A stretch of 64,000 bases of DNA from Alteromonas sp. ASW11-130 (GCF_026183735.1 NZ_JAPFRE010000045.1:62001-126000); one strand, 5' to 3'. Shown: positions 10,115-19,474, counted from the stretch's first letter. Translations and numbers: made by a program. Notes: a model not told the origin generated them from the letters alone.

Positions 10115-10819
10115 TTAAGCGCTTTCAGCACTTCTTGCGCGTTGAACACACAGAGCCATGGTGTTCACGTCCTCACTCAACCAGATGTAGCGAACCCCAG
10201 CAGAACTCACATCAACGTTTTTCTTGGCTTTCAATTGCAGTGATACTTGCTGTTGACCAAGGTGCGGAGTTTCAAGTGAGAAGTCGATGACAATTTGTTC
10301 AAGCTCAGCATCTGAACGGTTTTTATGTCGTAGGTTGGGTGTTTCTTGACGTTTTAGCGCATCTGGGCCACCTTGCTTGACCAATTTTAAGTGGCGATAA
10401 ATAGTATCGCGAGATACACCACTTTGGCGTGAGGCTGCACTTACATTTCCGAGTTTACCGACCAAGGCCAACACCGCTAGTTTCTTATGAATTTCCAACT
10501 CTTGTATTGTGACTTTGTTTGGCTCAATGACCTCAGATACTTTGAGCTGTCGTCCAGCGAAATGAGCCGTAAACCCTTTTTTACTCGTGTTCCTTATCTC
10601 GATTTTCTGATTGGCAATGGAGTGCTTGAGCGGCGAATCAATAAGACAGAATTTATTGCCATAGCTAAAGGTATGATCGTTACGGATTTTGCGGTGATCT
10701 TTCATGACGCAGATATCGTCTAAGTTGGTGTGTTTAGATAGCGGCGTAAATTCAGGCGTTTGTTTTGATTTTACTTGGATTTTCGCCTGCCAGAACTGCG
10801 TTATGAATATGTGGCGTTT
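10115..10819 (-). pseudogene. Fused remnants of two transposases
   Basis: The minus-strand frame is open from 10819 (in-frame stop TAG at 10820-10822) to the stop at 10115. The first about 95 codons look like the C-terminal end of an rve-type transposase (pattern H-x-N-L-D-D-I, then R-K-I-R-N-D-H-T-F-S-Y-G). The next part is the N-terminal helix-turn-helix of a different transposase (G-N-V-S-A-A-S-R-Q-S-G-V-S-R-D-T). It breaks off before any DDE catalytic core. The ISNCY- and IS481-like assignments are from memory. Neither half can be active. No terminal repeats were identified. Confidence 0.7.
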
Positions 10820-10903
10820 CTAGTAGCGTGTATGGTTGAAGCAATTTTCGTTAAACTACCCTGACTGAGAAATAAACTACTACTAGTAAAAAGGAATTGA
10901 CTA

Positions 10904-12012
10904 ATGCAATCTACTCGAGCAAGAACAGTTGTTATTATTCTAATTAGTATTTTTGTAGCTGGATGCAGCACCAGTACAACCGAGTTAAGTGAAATAATCA
11001 ACAAACAGCTCAAAGAAAACTCAAAAGAGCATGGAATTCCTGCGCAAGCGTTAATGATAATGCACAATCAAACAGTTATGTTTCGTAATAATCTCGGTAT
11101 CAGCGATGTAAATAGCGCAAAGCCCATTAGCAACGAAGCAGTTTTTCCCATCTACTCAATAACTAAGCTTTTTGCTAGCACGATAGTTATGCAACTCCAC
11201 GAAGATGGAAAATTAGAATTATCCGATTACGTATCTAGATATGTTACTGATTTACCTGTTAATTGGCAGAAGATCCGAGTCCAGCAATTGTTAAACCATA
11301 CGTCCGGTTTACCAGAGTATTACAACTGTAAAAAAAAGGAGTGTAAATTTCCTGTTTCGTTTGAAACTGCTATTAGTCGCTTAAAAGATGCTCCCATGTA
11401 GTTTGAGCCTGATGCTCAAATGCAGTATAACCAGACTAACTATCTCTTACTTAAGTCTGTTATAGAGTGCGTTACTAAAACTTCATATCGTAAGTTAGTG
11501 TATAGCCGAATTTTTAAACCTCTAAACCTTCAAAATACGTGGCTTGGGTTAGAAAGTGTCCCTAAGCAAAGGCTCGTTACCGCTTATCACACAATGAGTG
11601 GTAGCTCTCTTAAAGAAAATGAAGCCACCTTTCCAGATTATTCAATTTCACAGATGCGTATTCAACATTAGGTGATCTGAGTAAGTTTTTGTCGGCGATA
11701 GCCCAAGGACAATTAATATCTAAGCAATCGTTGATGGATTACTGGCAACCATACCGGTTATCCAATGGTGATGAGGGATACTTTTCATCTGGTTGGGATT
11801 ATAACAAGGCTGGGAGCTGGCAAGAGCTAGGGCACGATGGCGGGGGCCTCGTGAGAGTGAGAATATTATTTAAAGAAAATCTAGATGACCACTATGTAAT
11901 AGTGTACTTAACGAATGGCAATAAAGATGGTGTGTGGTCTCGTGATTTGGTTGATTCTGTACAATATTTGGTGATGCCTGATTTGTTTTCACGCATTGTT
12001 ATGCGCTGGTAG
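10904..12012 (+). pseudogene. Broken serine beta-lactamase-like lipoprotein
   Basis: This is a class C/PF00144-type serine hydrolase interrupted twice. It begins with a lipoprotein signal (V-A-G-C). The S-x-x-K motif is present as S-I-T-K, and Y-x-N as Y-N-Q-T-N. An in-frame TAG at 11399-11401 cuts it after 165 codons, and the same frame continues with the Y-x-N block. A frameshift near 11653 then moves the C-terminal third (11654-12012, with H-D-G-G-G) to another frame. Reading D-A-Y-S-T-L-G-D-L-S across the shift restores the family pattern. A sequencing error could explain the frameshift, but together with the stop codon, decay is more likely. Confidence 0.85.
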
Positions 12013-12131
12013 ATAATCTGTTGAGAAAGCACGAACGTATGTCCGCTCCTTATCTGTGGCCGCCTGTCAGATGATGTCACAACCAGCTTATAATAATGTA
12101 AGATCAGATATGAGCTACTACAGGTAAACGT

Positions 12132-12157
12132 ATGGAGCTATTTAAATTCAGCTCCAT
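12132..12157. repeat. Inverted repeat between decayed gene and rlmE
   Basis: ATGGAGCT and AGCTCCAT form a perfect 8-bp stem around a 10-nt AT-rich loop. It lies in the gap between the beta-lactamase pseudogene and the rlmE stop. No T-run follows, so it is not an obvious terminator. Confidence 0.4.
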
Positions 12158-12221
12158 CATCGGAGTCCTCGTCGATTCCATAACGCAGTATTTTTCACCT
12201 CGCGGCCTTTTATGAGGCCTA

Positions 12222-12845
12222 CTACGCGTGTTTATAGCTCTTCCCTACTATGTAAACCTCTCTTGAGCGTGGACGAGATGCAGCAGGTTTGCGTACCACT
12301 ACGTTGGAAAATGAACGTCGCACCTCTTTGATAAATTCATCGTAGCCTACACCCTGAAAAACTTTTGCACAAAAGCTTCCACCGGGCTTCAGAACATTCC
12401 GCGCCATATCTAATGCTAACTCAACCAGATACATAGATGCATATTGATCGGTAGTATTGACGCCACTCATATTGGGTGCCATATCGGAAATTACCGCGTC
12501 GGCCTTCGCTCCATCTAAAGTTTGCAGAATAGTGTCGTAGACTGCTTCTTCGGTAAAATCACCCTGAATAAAATCCACTCCGATAATGCTATCCATTGGT
12601 AGAATATCGGAAGCGATTACACGGCCAGATTGCCCTACAATAGGGGCTACAATTTGCGACCAGCCGCCAGGCGCTGCCCCTAAATCCATGACCACATCGC
12701 CCGGGCGAATAAGCTTGTCTTTTTCATTTATCTCTATCAGTTTATAGCTTGCCCGCGAACGATAACCGTCAATCTGAGCCTTTTTCACGTACGGATCATT
12801 AACGTGTTCATCCATCCATTTTTTACTGGTTTTTGACCTTGCCAT
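12222..12845 (-). CDS. rlmE: 23S rRNA (uridine-2'-O) methyltransferase RlmE
   Basis: SAM-dependent 2'-O-methylation of U2552 in 23S rRNA (FtsJ/RrmJ family). The 207-aa length matches E. coli (209 aa). The SAM motif [10 protein letters not shown] is near residues 55-64. The K-D-K-E catalytic set is visible: Lys in R-A-S-Y-K-L, Asp in S-D-M-A-P-N, Lys in F-C-A-K-V-F and Glu in S-R-E-V-Y. It is usually upstream of ftsH; here the downstream gene is missing and the decayed region follows. Confidence 0.96.
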   Translation of the reverse strand: MARSKTSKKWMDEHVNDPYVKKAQIDGYRSRASYKLIEINEKDKLIRPGDVVMDLGAAPGGWSQIVAPIVGQSGRVIASDILPMDSIIGVDFIQGDFTEEAVYDTILQTLDGAKADAVISDMAPNMSGVNTTDQYASMYLVELALDMARNVLKPGGSFCAKVFQGVGYDEFIKEVRRSFSNVVVRKPAASRPRSREVYIVGKSYKHA

Positions 12846-12989
12846 AAACTCTATCTGCTTTGTGCTACATAAAACGCTGCATATTGTAGTCCTACACGGG
12901 TTGATTTACCAATCCACCTGACTTTATGCGCGGTTAACGATACAATTCGCTCCAATATGCCATCCTGTTTATTTGCGTAGAGCGGCAAC

Positions 12990-13736
12990 ATGAAATTAGA
13001 CGATGTGAAAAAACTACATCATAAAAAATATCGGAACCAATTCGGCTATTTTCTTGTTGAGGGTGAACATCTCATCCTGGAATTATTTAAGGCGGTTAAA
13101 GCACCCGCGCAAAGGCGTGCTACACGATTATTTATTACTGAAGACTACCAAAACTGGGCAGAAAGCCACGCCAGTCATTGGCCTATCACTCTTGTTTCGA
13201 AAAAACAGATGTCTCAGCTCAGCGATACCAAAACCCCCCAGGGGATCGTTGCTTGTGTTCCGTTCTCCGCGCTGGATTCACCAATACGAAAAGCTCAACA
13301 CACCAAAAAATACATTTACTTACACGAAATACAAGACCCAGGGAATTTGGGTACGATCATGCGTACTCTGGCCTGGTTTGGGAATTTTAGCCTGCTACTT
13401 AGCCCAAACAGTGTTGATCCGCATAATTCAAAGGTGATTAGAGCCAGCATGGGCGCCATTTTCCATTTACCTATGGAACAAGAAGTCCCCCTTCATGCGC
13501 TCCCTGAACGATTTGATAACTTCGCCTATCTGGATTTACGTGGCAAACCCGTTACCCACCCTGATTTCAATAACTATTCATGTTATTTGTTTGGAAATGA
13601 GGCAAGAGGCGTTCCCCAGGAAACGCTATCAGCCTTCGATGCCAAAGCATTTACCATTCCCGGGAAAGGCGAGATCGAATCCCTAAACGTAGCTAGCGCA
13701 CTTGGCATTTGTGCATTCCAATTGTCTTTAGAGTAA
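12990..13736 (+). CDS. TrmH/SpoU-family RNA 2'-O-methyltransferase
   Basis: 248 aa with an N-terminal substrate-binding domain (Y-F-L-V-E-G-E-H) and a C-terminal SPOUT knot. The three SpoU motifs are readable: N-L-G-T-I-M-R-T near residue 117, G-N-E-A-R-G-V near 200, and I-P-G-K-G-E-I-E-S-L-N-V-A near 222. It is divergent from rlmE across 144 bp, so the two may share a regulatory region. It is close to RlmB, but the exact rRNA or tRNA target cannot be read from sequence. Confidence 0.9.
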   Translation: MKLDDVKKLHHKKYRNQFGYFLVEGEHLILELFKAVKAPAQRRATRLFITEDYQNWAESHASHWPITLVSKKQMSQLSDTKTPQGIVACVPFSALDSPIRKAQHTKKYIYLHEIQDPGNLGTIMRTLAWFGNFSLLLSPNSVDPHNSKVIRASMGAIFHLPMEQEVPLHALPERFDNFAYLDLRGKPVTHPDFNNYSCYLFGNEARGVPQETLSAFDAKAFTIPGKGEIESLNVASALGICAFQLSLE

Positions 13737-13959
13737 AAGCACTTTGTGTTTACTAAGCAAGGTACATCACTGCCTAATGCAGTGAGAGTTACCCGTCGAC
13801 TGTATCGCTGCATTAACGCTGACAATCTCAGTGGATGGTAAGCTCTATACGAGCAACCTCGCATCTTTGTACCAATATTCATGTTCTGACAAGTGCTAGG
13901 TAACAGATACGGATTGAAGAATTAAGATTAAGTAGGCTCGTCTTCTGCGTTAAATGTGG

Positions 13960-15648
13960 CTAGGCTAACTGAAAGTTCACTTTTTTATTACGGCCGCCCC
14001 CTTTAGCTTCATATAGCGCTTCATCGGCACGCTGAAGCAGTTTAATAGCGGATATTTCATTTGTATGTGAGGGCCACGCGGTAATTGAACCCAAACTTAC
14101 CGTGACATACTGAGAAATAGGGCTTTTTGAATGCGGTATGGCGAGCTGGCGAACAGTCTCTAATAGGGTAGTAGAAACAACTGCTGCTCCTTCATAATCG
14201 GTATCCGACAGAATACAAACAAATTCTTCCCCCCCATAACGAGCGATAAAATCCTGATCGCGCCTCATCACGTTCTTTACTGCGGATGCTAATTTTCTTA
14301 GGCATTCATCCCCCACCGCATGACCATATGAGTCGTTGTAGAGTTTAAAATAATCAACGTCAAACAAAATTACGGAGAGGGGCCACTTATGTCGCACTGC
14401 GAGCTGAATATCATGGTCAATTCTTTTATCAAATGCACGTCGATTCGCAATACCTGTCAGACCATCCGATAGTGACATATCTTCAAGAATTTGATTTTGT
14501 TCTTCGATGGTGAGGGCGAAAGTTTCGAAGGATCGTGCAATATCAGAAATTTCGTCATTGCCTGATATTCTAAACGGGATTTCACGCCCTGCTAGTCTAT
14601 CATTAACAAATTGATTTAATCGCTCTAGCCGGTTGACCATTCTAGACTGAATAATGTAAAGCACGGCTATCAAAATCAGGATAGCTATCGCGCTGACGGT
14701 GGCCAGAATATTAATCTGTCTTTTTACCTGTTCAGTTGTAAGCACCGTTCTGGCTAGCGTTTCTTCATTTAGTTGATGTGCGCGATACTCAGACATACTT
14801 GCATAATCGAGGATAAAGTTGCGTACAAAATTACCTCGCCCGGTGGCGCGCCCACGAGTGCGTAGATGGTCAATCTTTTGTTCAACCAAACCCGCTTTAT
14901 CGATAATCAGCTCTCTGAGCGCACTCAATTGCGCTGATGCTAACGCTTCTTGCTCGTCAGGGAGGGTCTGCGCCAATTCACCTAATTTTTCTAATTGATC
15001 TTCTAAGCCCCGTTCTATTTGCCGTATCTCGGTAAGTCTGTCCAAGGTTGCCACTCTGGATGACATAGCGACAATATCAGCAAAAATTATTTTCCAATTG
15101 ATGTCCTCAATCCCCCCGCTTGCCTCTTCCTGCTCTGCTTGAGTACTCATTACTTCACTATAAAGCTTGTATATTGCTTCCAGTCTGGTTTGAACTACTG
15201 ACTCAATATCTAGGCGGCTTTTTACTAATTGATTTAACTCACTAATCTCTAAATCCAAGCCTTGAATATGTCCTAGCAAGCCTGGATCCGCGGCGGGCTC
15301 GACCGCCAACATCTGTAAATCGGCAATCTGGGACTGCAACTGGGTAAACAATACTCTTCTGACGACTTCATTTTGTGCCCGTGTTAACCCTTCTGTCAGA
15401 TATGTCAATTGATTTACTTTTCCGTAAATACGCCCTGAAATAGCCAAAGCAGGTACAGACTCTTCAGTAAGCTCGGTAAGAATATCACTGAAACTTTGCA
15501 ACCGAAAAAACGCAAGGATAGAAATCAGAAAGAAAAGAAAAATAATGGTAGAAATGGAAAATAGAAACACCTTGGAAAGCGGTACCCTTTTATCCTGTAA
15601 ATAGGAAAGTTTTACTTCATTTAGCTGAGAAGTTTCATGCTTATTCAC
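13960..15648 (-). CDS. Membrane-bound diguanylate cyclase (HAMP-GGDEF)
   Basis: 562 aa. A first membrane helix at about 25-48 and a second at about 312-332 bracket a periplasmic, coiled-coil-rich sensor domain. A HAMP linker follows, then a GGDEF domain to the C-terminus. The active site is G-G-E-E-F at 472-476. The product-inhibition motif R-D-Q-D (RxxD) sits just upstream, so an active, feedback-controlled c-di-GMP synthase is expected. It overlaps by 8 nt the end of the upstream nucleotidase-like gene, so the two are co-expressed and may work as sensor and output. Confidence 0.92.
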   Translation of the reverse strand: MNKHETSQLNEVKLSYLQDKRVPLSKVFLFSISTIIFLFFLISILAFFRLQSFSDILTELTEESVPALAISGRIYGKVNQLTYLTEGLTRAQNEVVRRVLFTQLQSQIADLQMLAVEPAADPGLLGHIQGLDLEISELNQLVKSRLDIESVVQTRLEAIYKLYSEVMSTQAEQEEASGGIEDINWKIIFADIVAMSSRVATLDRLTEIRQIERGLEDQLEKLGELAQTLPDEQEALASAQLSALRELIIDKAGLVEQKIDHLRTRGRATGRGNFVRNFILDYASMSEYRAHQLNEETLARTVLTTEQVKRQINILATVSAIAILILIAVLYIIQSRMVNRLERLNQFVNDRLAGREIPFRISGNDEISDIARSFETFALTIEEQNQILEDMSLSDGLTGIANRRAFDKRIDHDIQLAVRHKWPLSVILFDVDYFKLYNDSYGHAVGDECLRKLASAVKNVMRRDQDFIARYGGEEFVCILSDTDYEGAAVVSTTLLETVRQLAIPHSKSPISQYVTVSLGSITAWPSHTNEISAIKLLQRADEALYEAKGGGRNKKVNFQLA

Positions 15649-17179
15649 TGGGATTCCCGCTACTTATGTCGGTCATTCTATTTTTAACTACAGGACTGAT
15701 CTGATTTTGTTTCCTGATTCTTGAGATCACGATATCTGATAGCAGTGGGGGTGATTTATTACTTAATGACTCTGAGGCGCTTTCCGTGAACATACGGTAT
15801 CCATCACCGCCATTTGCCAGATATTGTGTAGTCGCTAACGTATAGTTTGCGTTGGGATCAAGCGGTTTGCCATCAACTTCCACAGTTAATACCCGTTGTC
15901 CCGCGGGTAAGGTACTATCGTATGTGACTTGCATGCCAGAAACATGTGGAAACCGTCCTTCTAATGATTCCAGTAGGCTTAGCCCGTTTTCAAGCGCCTG
16001 AATTACGGCCTTGCCTGAAATAGTTAAAGTCGCCACTTTGTTGCGAAAAGGTAACTCTTCAAAAATATCGCCGCGAGTGATAAATGTGCCCACTTCATAT
16101 TGTTTTTCGGCTCGGATAATACCGCCATTTAATAACGCAATATCTGTTTGCGTAAAACTACGAATGGCATCGGTTAATAAATTTGCAAAGGCATTTTCTC
16201 CTGACCGAACAGCTTTCCTACTAGTATCCATTGTTGTTTGTAGCTGCCCGATGCGCTCGTCTAGTAACCGATTTAACCGCATAGTGTAACCCGTCGTTTG
16301 AGAAGCGACTTCTGGGTCGGGCGCATAATCGGCCAGGTTTAGCAAATCCCAGCTAGTGGTTAAAATTTCTTTTCCATTTTCATGCAGCGTGCACGTCACG
16401 ATTGCCGCCTGAGAATACTGCGTCAGTGAAATGTTTCGTGGGTGAGTCCACATATCCCCTTCGTTGCGTATATCCAAATCTGGGTCTGTCATAAACGCCA
16501 GGTCCACAACGCCGTTCTCAAGCTGCGCTTTAACAAACTCAGATGTATGGGAATAGAGCAAAACAATTATATGCGCGCCGGAAGATCGTAATTGCTGAGC
16601 TTTAGCATTGACTTCTTCTCGTGGACTTGTAATTTGCACCCGTTGCAAAGGATATTCATCCGTGACCGAAGGATGGACGATGCTAACCACGCCAATGGTT
16701 AAGCTCCCTTTTTCAATAAGGAAGCTGTCTACCAGGCCCGTAGGCGTACCCTGTATAAGAGGGTCGAATAGGTTGCTGGCGACCATGGGAAAACCCGCTT
16801 CGTAAGCTCGTAGTGAAAGCTCATCTTCATAGTAGCTGAATTCACGCTTAGTTACCCCCATGGCGTCCGGCTCCAGACTATTGAGAACATCAATAATATG
16901 GGCACCACGGTCAAAACCAGACATGGTACTTGGCCCCAAGCTGGCCCCGCCAAACAAAAATACCGTTTCTGGTCGTGCTGCACGCACCTCATCGAGTAGG
17001 GTAGCCAATCTCGCATAAGCCCCCTTTCGTTCATCGCCTACCACTGGCATATCAGCAGTGAAAATAAACGTTGCGCGTCTTTCTTCCGCCCACACGTCCA
17101 GGATGAAAAAAGTTAACAGTAAAAGTAACCTAAGGTTTGAAGAGAGAAGCCTTATTTTCAATGGCCTGCCTTTGATCAA
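15641..17179 (-). CDS. Secreted 5'-nucleotidase-like protein with degenerate metal site
   Basis: 512 aa: signal peptide (about 1-31), N-terminal metallophosphatase-like domain (about 35-300), C-terminal 5'-nucleotidase substrate domain (about 320-490). The C-domain is well kept (N-G-G-I-I-R, F-R-N-K-V, Y-L-A-N-G-G-D-G-Y). The metal-ligand motifs of the N-domain are mostly lost: D-x-H reads A-D-M-P (42-45), G-G-D reads G-G-A (77-79), G-N-H-E-F reads V-T-K-R-E-F (109-114), and the late G-H-x-H is absent. It is therefore likely a non-catalytic ligand-binding protein. Its 8-nt overlap with a membrane diguanylate cyclase suggests it presents a nucleotide or nucleoside signal to that sensor. Confidence 0.85.
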   Translation of the reverse strand: MIKGRPLKIRLLSSNLRLLLLLTFFILDVWAEERRATFIFTADMPVVGDERKGAYARLATLLDEVRAARPETVFLFGGASLGPSTMSGFDRGAHIIDVLNSLEPDAMGVTKREFSYYEDELSLRAYEAGFPMVASNLFDPLIQGTPTGLVDSFLIEKGSLTIGVVSIVHPSVTDEYPLQRVQITSPREEVNAKAQQLRSSGAHIIVLLYSHTSEFVKAQLENGVVDLAFMTDPDLDIRNEGDMWTHPRNISLTQYSQAAIVTCTLHENGKEILTTSWDLLNLADYAPDPEVASQTTGYTMRLNRLLDERIGQLQTTMDTSRKAVRSGENAFANLLTDAIRSFTQTDIALLNGGIIRAEKQYEVGTFITRGDIFEELPFRNKVATLTISGKAVIQALENGLSLLESLEGRFPHVSGMQVTYDSTLPAGQRVLTVEVDGKPLDPNANYTLATTQYLANGGDGYRMFTESASESLSNKSPPLLSDIVISRIRKQNQISPVVKNRMTDISSGNPSE

Positions 17180-17599
17180 AATTGATAAACGTAAGTATTA
17201 GCGTCTATTGGCAATGTTGCAAAGAATAGGCAGACATTTGACAATATTTAATAGTTGCGTTTTGAATAGGAATATCAGTTATATAAGCCAAAATGCTATG
17301 GCCGAATTTATGCTATCCTATTCAACGCTATATACATTTTCATTTCCCTTACGCGTTTAAACTACCCGCCCAGCTTCAGTTATCACGATATTGTCTGCTG
17401 CACATTCACGATGACTAATACAAGCCTTACTGCCACTCGTTTATTATATAGAACAATATCTCGCTACCGAAGGAAGTTCATATAAGACACAAAAAAGCCC
17501 TGGTGATAAAGACCAAGGCTTTTTACGTATTGCACAATCGCGGATTTACCTAGTGACTTCCATTTTTATTTAGCGTTTTCTAACGTTATGTAGAATGTT
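17180..17599. other. Intergenic flank between chromosome arm and transposon
   Basis: A 420-bp stretch with no credible gene. It holds the promoter side of the nucleotidase-like gene and, at 17491-17525, a terminator reading leftward that probably belonged to glmS before the transposon split them. It ends at the CTTGA target duplication. Confidence 0.6.
17491..17525 (-). terminator. Displaced glmS terminator
   Basis: AAAAAAGCCCTGGT and ACCAAGGCTTTTT form a strong stem with one mismatch, a 7-nt loop and a T-run on both strands. It lies 75 bp beyond the left end of the transposon. If the element (17605-40721) and one target duplication are removed, this hairpin sits about 100 bp downstream of the glmS stop in the correct orientation, with no other gene between. 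Confidence 0.75.
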
Positions 17600-17604
17600 C
17601 TTGA
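17600..17604. repeat. Left target-site duplication CTTGA
   Basis: The five bases CTTGA directly precede the left TGT terminus. They are repeated directly after the right terminus at 40722-40726. A 5-bp duplication is the known signature of Tn7 transposition. Confidence 0.92.
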
Positions 17605-17706
17605 TGTATTTGCATATTAGTTTGGGTTCCGAAGAGTATATTATATATGGTTTAATGCGGAGCTGAAAGCTTGTAGTCATGGACATAAATTTAAAATATG
17701 GTAATT
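17605..17706. repeat. Left end of the Tn7-family element with TnsB-type sites
   Basis: Starts TGT. Site 1 is 17612-17629 (GCATATTA then TTTGGGTTC), matching 15 of 18 positions of the outermost site at the right end. Site 2 is 17636-17653 (GTATATTATATATGGTTT). A weaker third (ATATGGTAAT) lies near 17696-17705. Spaced sites at the left end and dense sites at the right end are the known Tn7 asymmetry. Confidence 0.85.
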
Positions 17707-17742
17707 TATCCTATAAAAAAATTATGATAAGCAAGGGAATCA

Positions 17743-18672
17743 ATGCACTCCGTAGCTCCTTATCTCATGCGCTGTTACAACAAGAGCCTAGAAGGTAAAC
17801 AAGACCAGAGATATCACACTCTTGATAAAATAGGTCAGCACGACCTCTTTTATTTACTAAACGATTTCATTTCTCGAAATAGTAACGATTACAAAATTGT
17901 AGAAGAAACAAAGCAGGTTTATCAATTTAGTGATCTGGTAATTGATGAGACCACGAGAGAAATTTCCGCTTGGTTTAATGTTGGAAGTTATGGAATTAAA
18001 AGTGACATAATTAATATTGAAACAGGTTCGGTTGATTTTGAAAAGGCGCAAAATAATGCGGAAATTATTAAGCATTTCGTTTATTTTTTTGTGCCGAAGG
18101 GATTCAATGAGTCCATAGCTTTTATGCATGCCTATCGAGGGATTGGAGTTAAAACTCTATTTCTAAAATTATTTGGAGACTTCTTCCAAACGGCTACGAA
18201 TTTAGTAATTCAAATGAATCCACTTTCCTACGATAATGCCGTTAAGGCGTGGTTAGATGCCACAGCAAAAGAGGTCAGATTGACTAAGTTTGTTGGAGTA
18301 AATGATATTGCTGACGAAGTGAAAATGTTAGGCCACCATGAGCAAGAATTGGTTATTAAACCGCCAAGGAATAATGGGCTTGGAAAGTTACGTGATTATT
18401 TAGACCGAAATTCAGATCATTTTAAAGCTGTTGAAATAATAGGTGAATACGGTGCGCAGATTAAGACTGTAGTAGAGATGAACGGCAAGCAGAAGACTTT
18501 TAATATTGGTCGCAATGTCTCTACACCTCTATGTGAGATAGAAGTTGGTGAAGAAGTAAACTTAATTGATGGCGTCCCTGACTTTAAATCTATACAGAAA
18601 TGGATACGGGAAATTGTCAATGAATACGCTGCAACAATGTACCCGGGTCTAAATATTAGGACTAGTATATGA
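17743..18672 (+). CDS. Unknown 309-aa soluble protein, RexA-like architecture
   Basis: First gene inside the left end, AT-rich compared with the chromosome. No catalytic motif of a known enzyme is seen. Without a search, the best resemblance is to phage lambda RexA (279 aa), by order of features recalled from memory. These are a Phe-rich strand plus G-F (about residues 106-118), a basic segment before D-I and L-G (about 182-202), V-I-K-P (about 208-211), and a helical C-terminus ending in a Tyr-containing helix. Its stop overlaps the start of a four-helix membrane protein by 4 nt (ATGA), as expected for a sensor-effector pair. Role in phage exclusion is inferred. Confidence 0.75.
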   Translation: MHSVAPYLMRCYNKSLEGKQDQRYHTLDKIGQHDLFYLLNDFISRNSNDYKIVEETKQVYQFSDLVIDETTREISAWFNVGSYGIKSDIINIETGSVDFEKAQNNAEIIKHFVYFFVPKGFNESIAFMHAYRGIGVKTLFLKLFGDFFQTATNLVIQMNPLSYDNAVKAWLDATAKEVRLTKFVGVNDIADEVKMLGHHEQELVIKPPRNNGLGKLRDYLDRNSDHFKAVEIIGEYGAQIKTVVEMNGKQKTFNIGRNVSTPLCEIEVGEEVNLIDGVPDFKSIQKWIREIVNEYAATMYPGLNIRTSI

Positions 18673-19229
18673 GTTCAAAAGTTAATGTTAATGAGATTAT
18701 AAGAGGTCACTACAATACCTTAAAAAACGCCTCTACAGGTAAGCTAAGCTTGTCGGACTGGATAACATTCGTAATATTACCTCTAGTGGTTGCCATTCTT
18801 ACGGTCATTTTTGGTTTCAAACAGACCAATGAAATATCGTCCCTACTAGTAAATTTTGGTGCTATCTTTACCGCGCTCTTACTTAGTGTTCTTGTATTAG
18901 TATATGACCAAGGTATCAAAATTTCTGACAAAATAGAGTTAAAAGAAAATGGAAATAACGCATTATTAAAAAGAAAGCGTTGTCTGTTAGACGAGCTTTA
19001 TTACAACATCTGCTACTCGATCGTCATTTCAGTTTCTCTTGTGTTTTTTTGCTTAATAGAGAGCGTGGCGAGAGGATGGAGTTATTCTTTTGCACATGGA
19101 GAGATTTCAATGAATATACAGCCAGATGTTTATTTCTTATCTCCGTTTATAGTTTTTCTAACTCTAAATCTGATGGTTACTATTTTAATGATAGTAAAGA
19201 GGATGCATACATTGTTAACGAGTAATTAG
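18669..19229 (+). CDS. Four-helix membrane protein, RexB-like partner
   Basis: 186 aa with four predicted membrane helices: about 31-50, 56-79, 110-132 and 155-178, and a charged Lys/Glu loop between helices 2 and 3. It is translationally coupled to the preceding 309-aa gene through an ATGA overlap. RexB of phage lambda is also a four-helix membrane protein (144 aa) encoded next to RexA, so a membrane-depolarising effector is plausible. I see no sequence motif that proves this. It could be another type of membrane effector. Confidence 0.75.
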   Translation: MSSKVNVNEIIRGHYNTLKNASTGKLSLSDWITFVILPLVVAILTVIFGFKQTNEISSLLVNFGAIFTALLLSVLVLVYDQGIKISDKIELKENGNNALLKRKRCLLDELYYNICYSIVISVSLVFFCLIESVARGWSYSFAHGEISMNIQPDVYFLSPFIVFLTLNLMVTILMIVKRMHTLLTSN

Positions 19230-19242
19230 TTTTACAGGGTCA

Positions 19243-19473
19243 TCACCGTAAAATTTTAATTCCCAATGCTGGGTCTAATTCCAGCGCCTCACAATACTGC
19301 ACGTACTCGTGCACCGACAAGTTTCGCTGGCCATTCTCAATCTTGCTCACAAACTGAAAAGGCTCATCAAGTAACTCGCCTAACTGCCGAACTGTCAGAC
19401 CTTTTTCAAGGCGCGACTTTTTAAGCCAAGCAATCAGCTTTTGGTAATCCTGATGATTCGTCGATTTGATCAT
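19243..19473 (-). CDS. Small Xre-family DNA-binding regulator
   Basis: 76 aa when started at ATG 19473; a TTG at 19494 would give 83 aa. GGGGA lies 3 nt before the ATG, and the upstream frame lies inside an operator, so 19473 is preferred. The helix-turn-helix is visible as T-V-R-Q-L-G-E-L-L, then F-V-S-K-I-E-N-G-Q-R-N-L-S, the standard Xre/Cro pattern ending with E-Y-V-Q-Y-C-E-A-L. It is divergent from tnsD across 75 bp containing three spaced TGTCCC sites. It probably represses itself and tnsD (and tnsE), limiting target-selector supply. Confidence 0.85.
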   Translation of the reverse strand: MIKSTNHQDYQKLIAWLKKSRLEKGLTVRQLGELLDEPFQFVSKIENGQRNLSVHEYVQYCEALELDPALGIKILR

Positions 19474-19474
19474 T

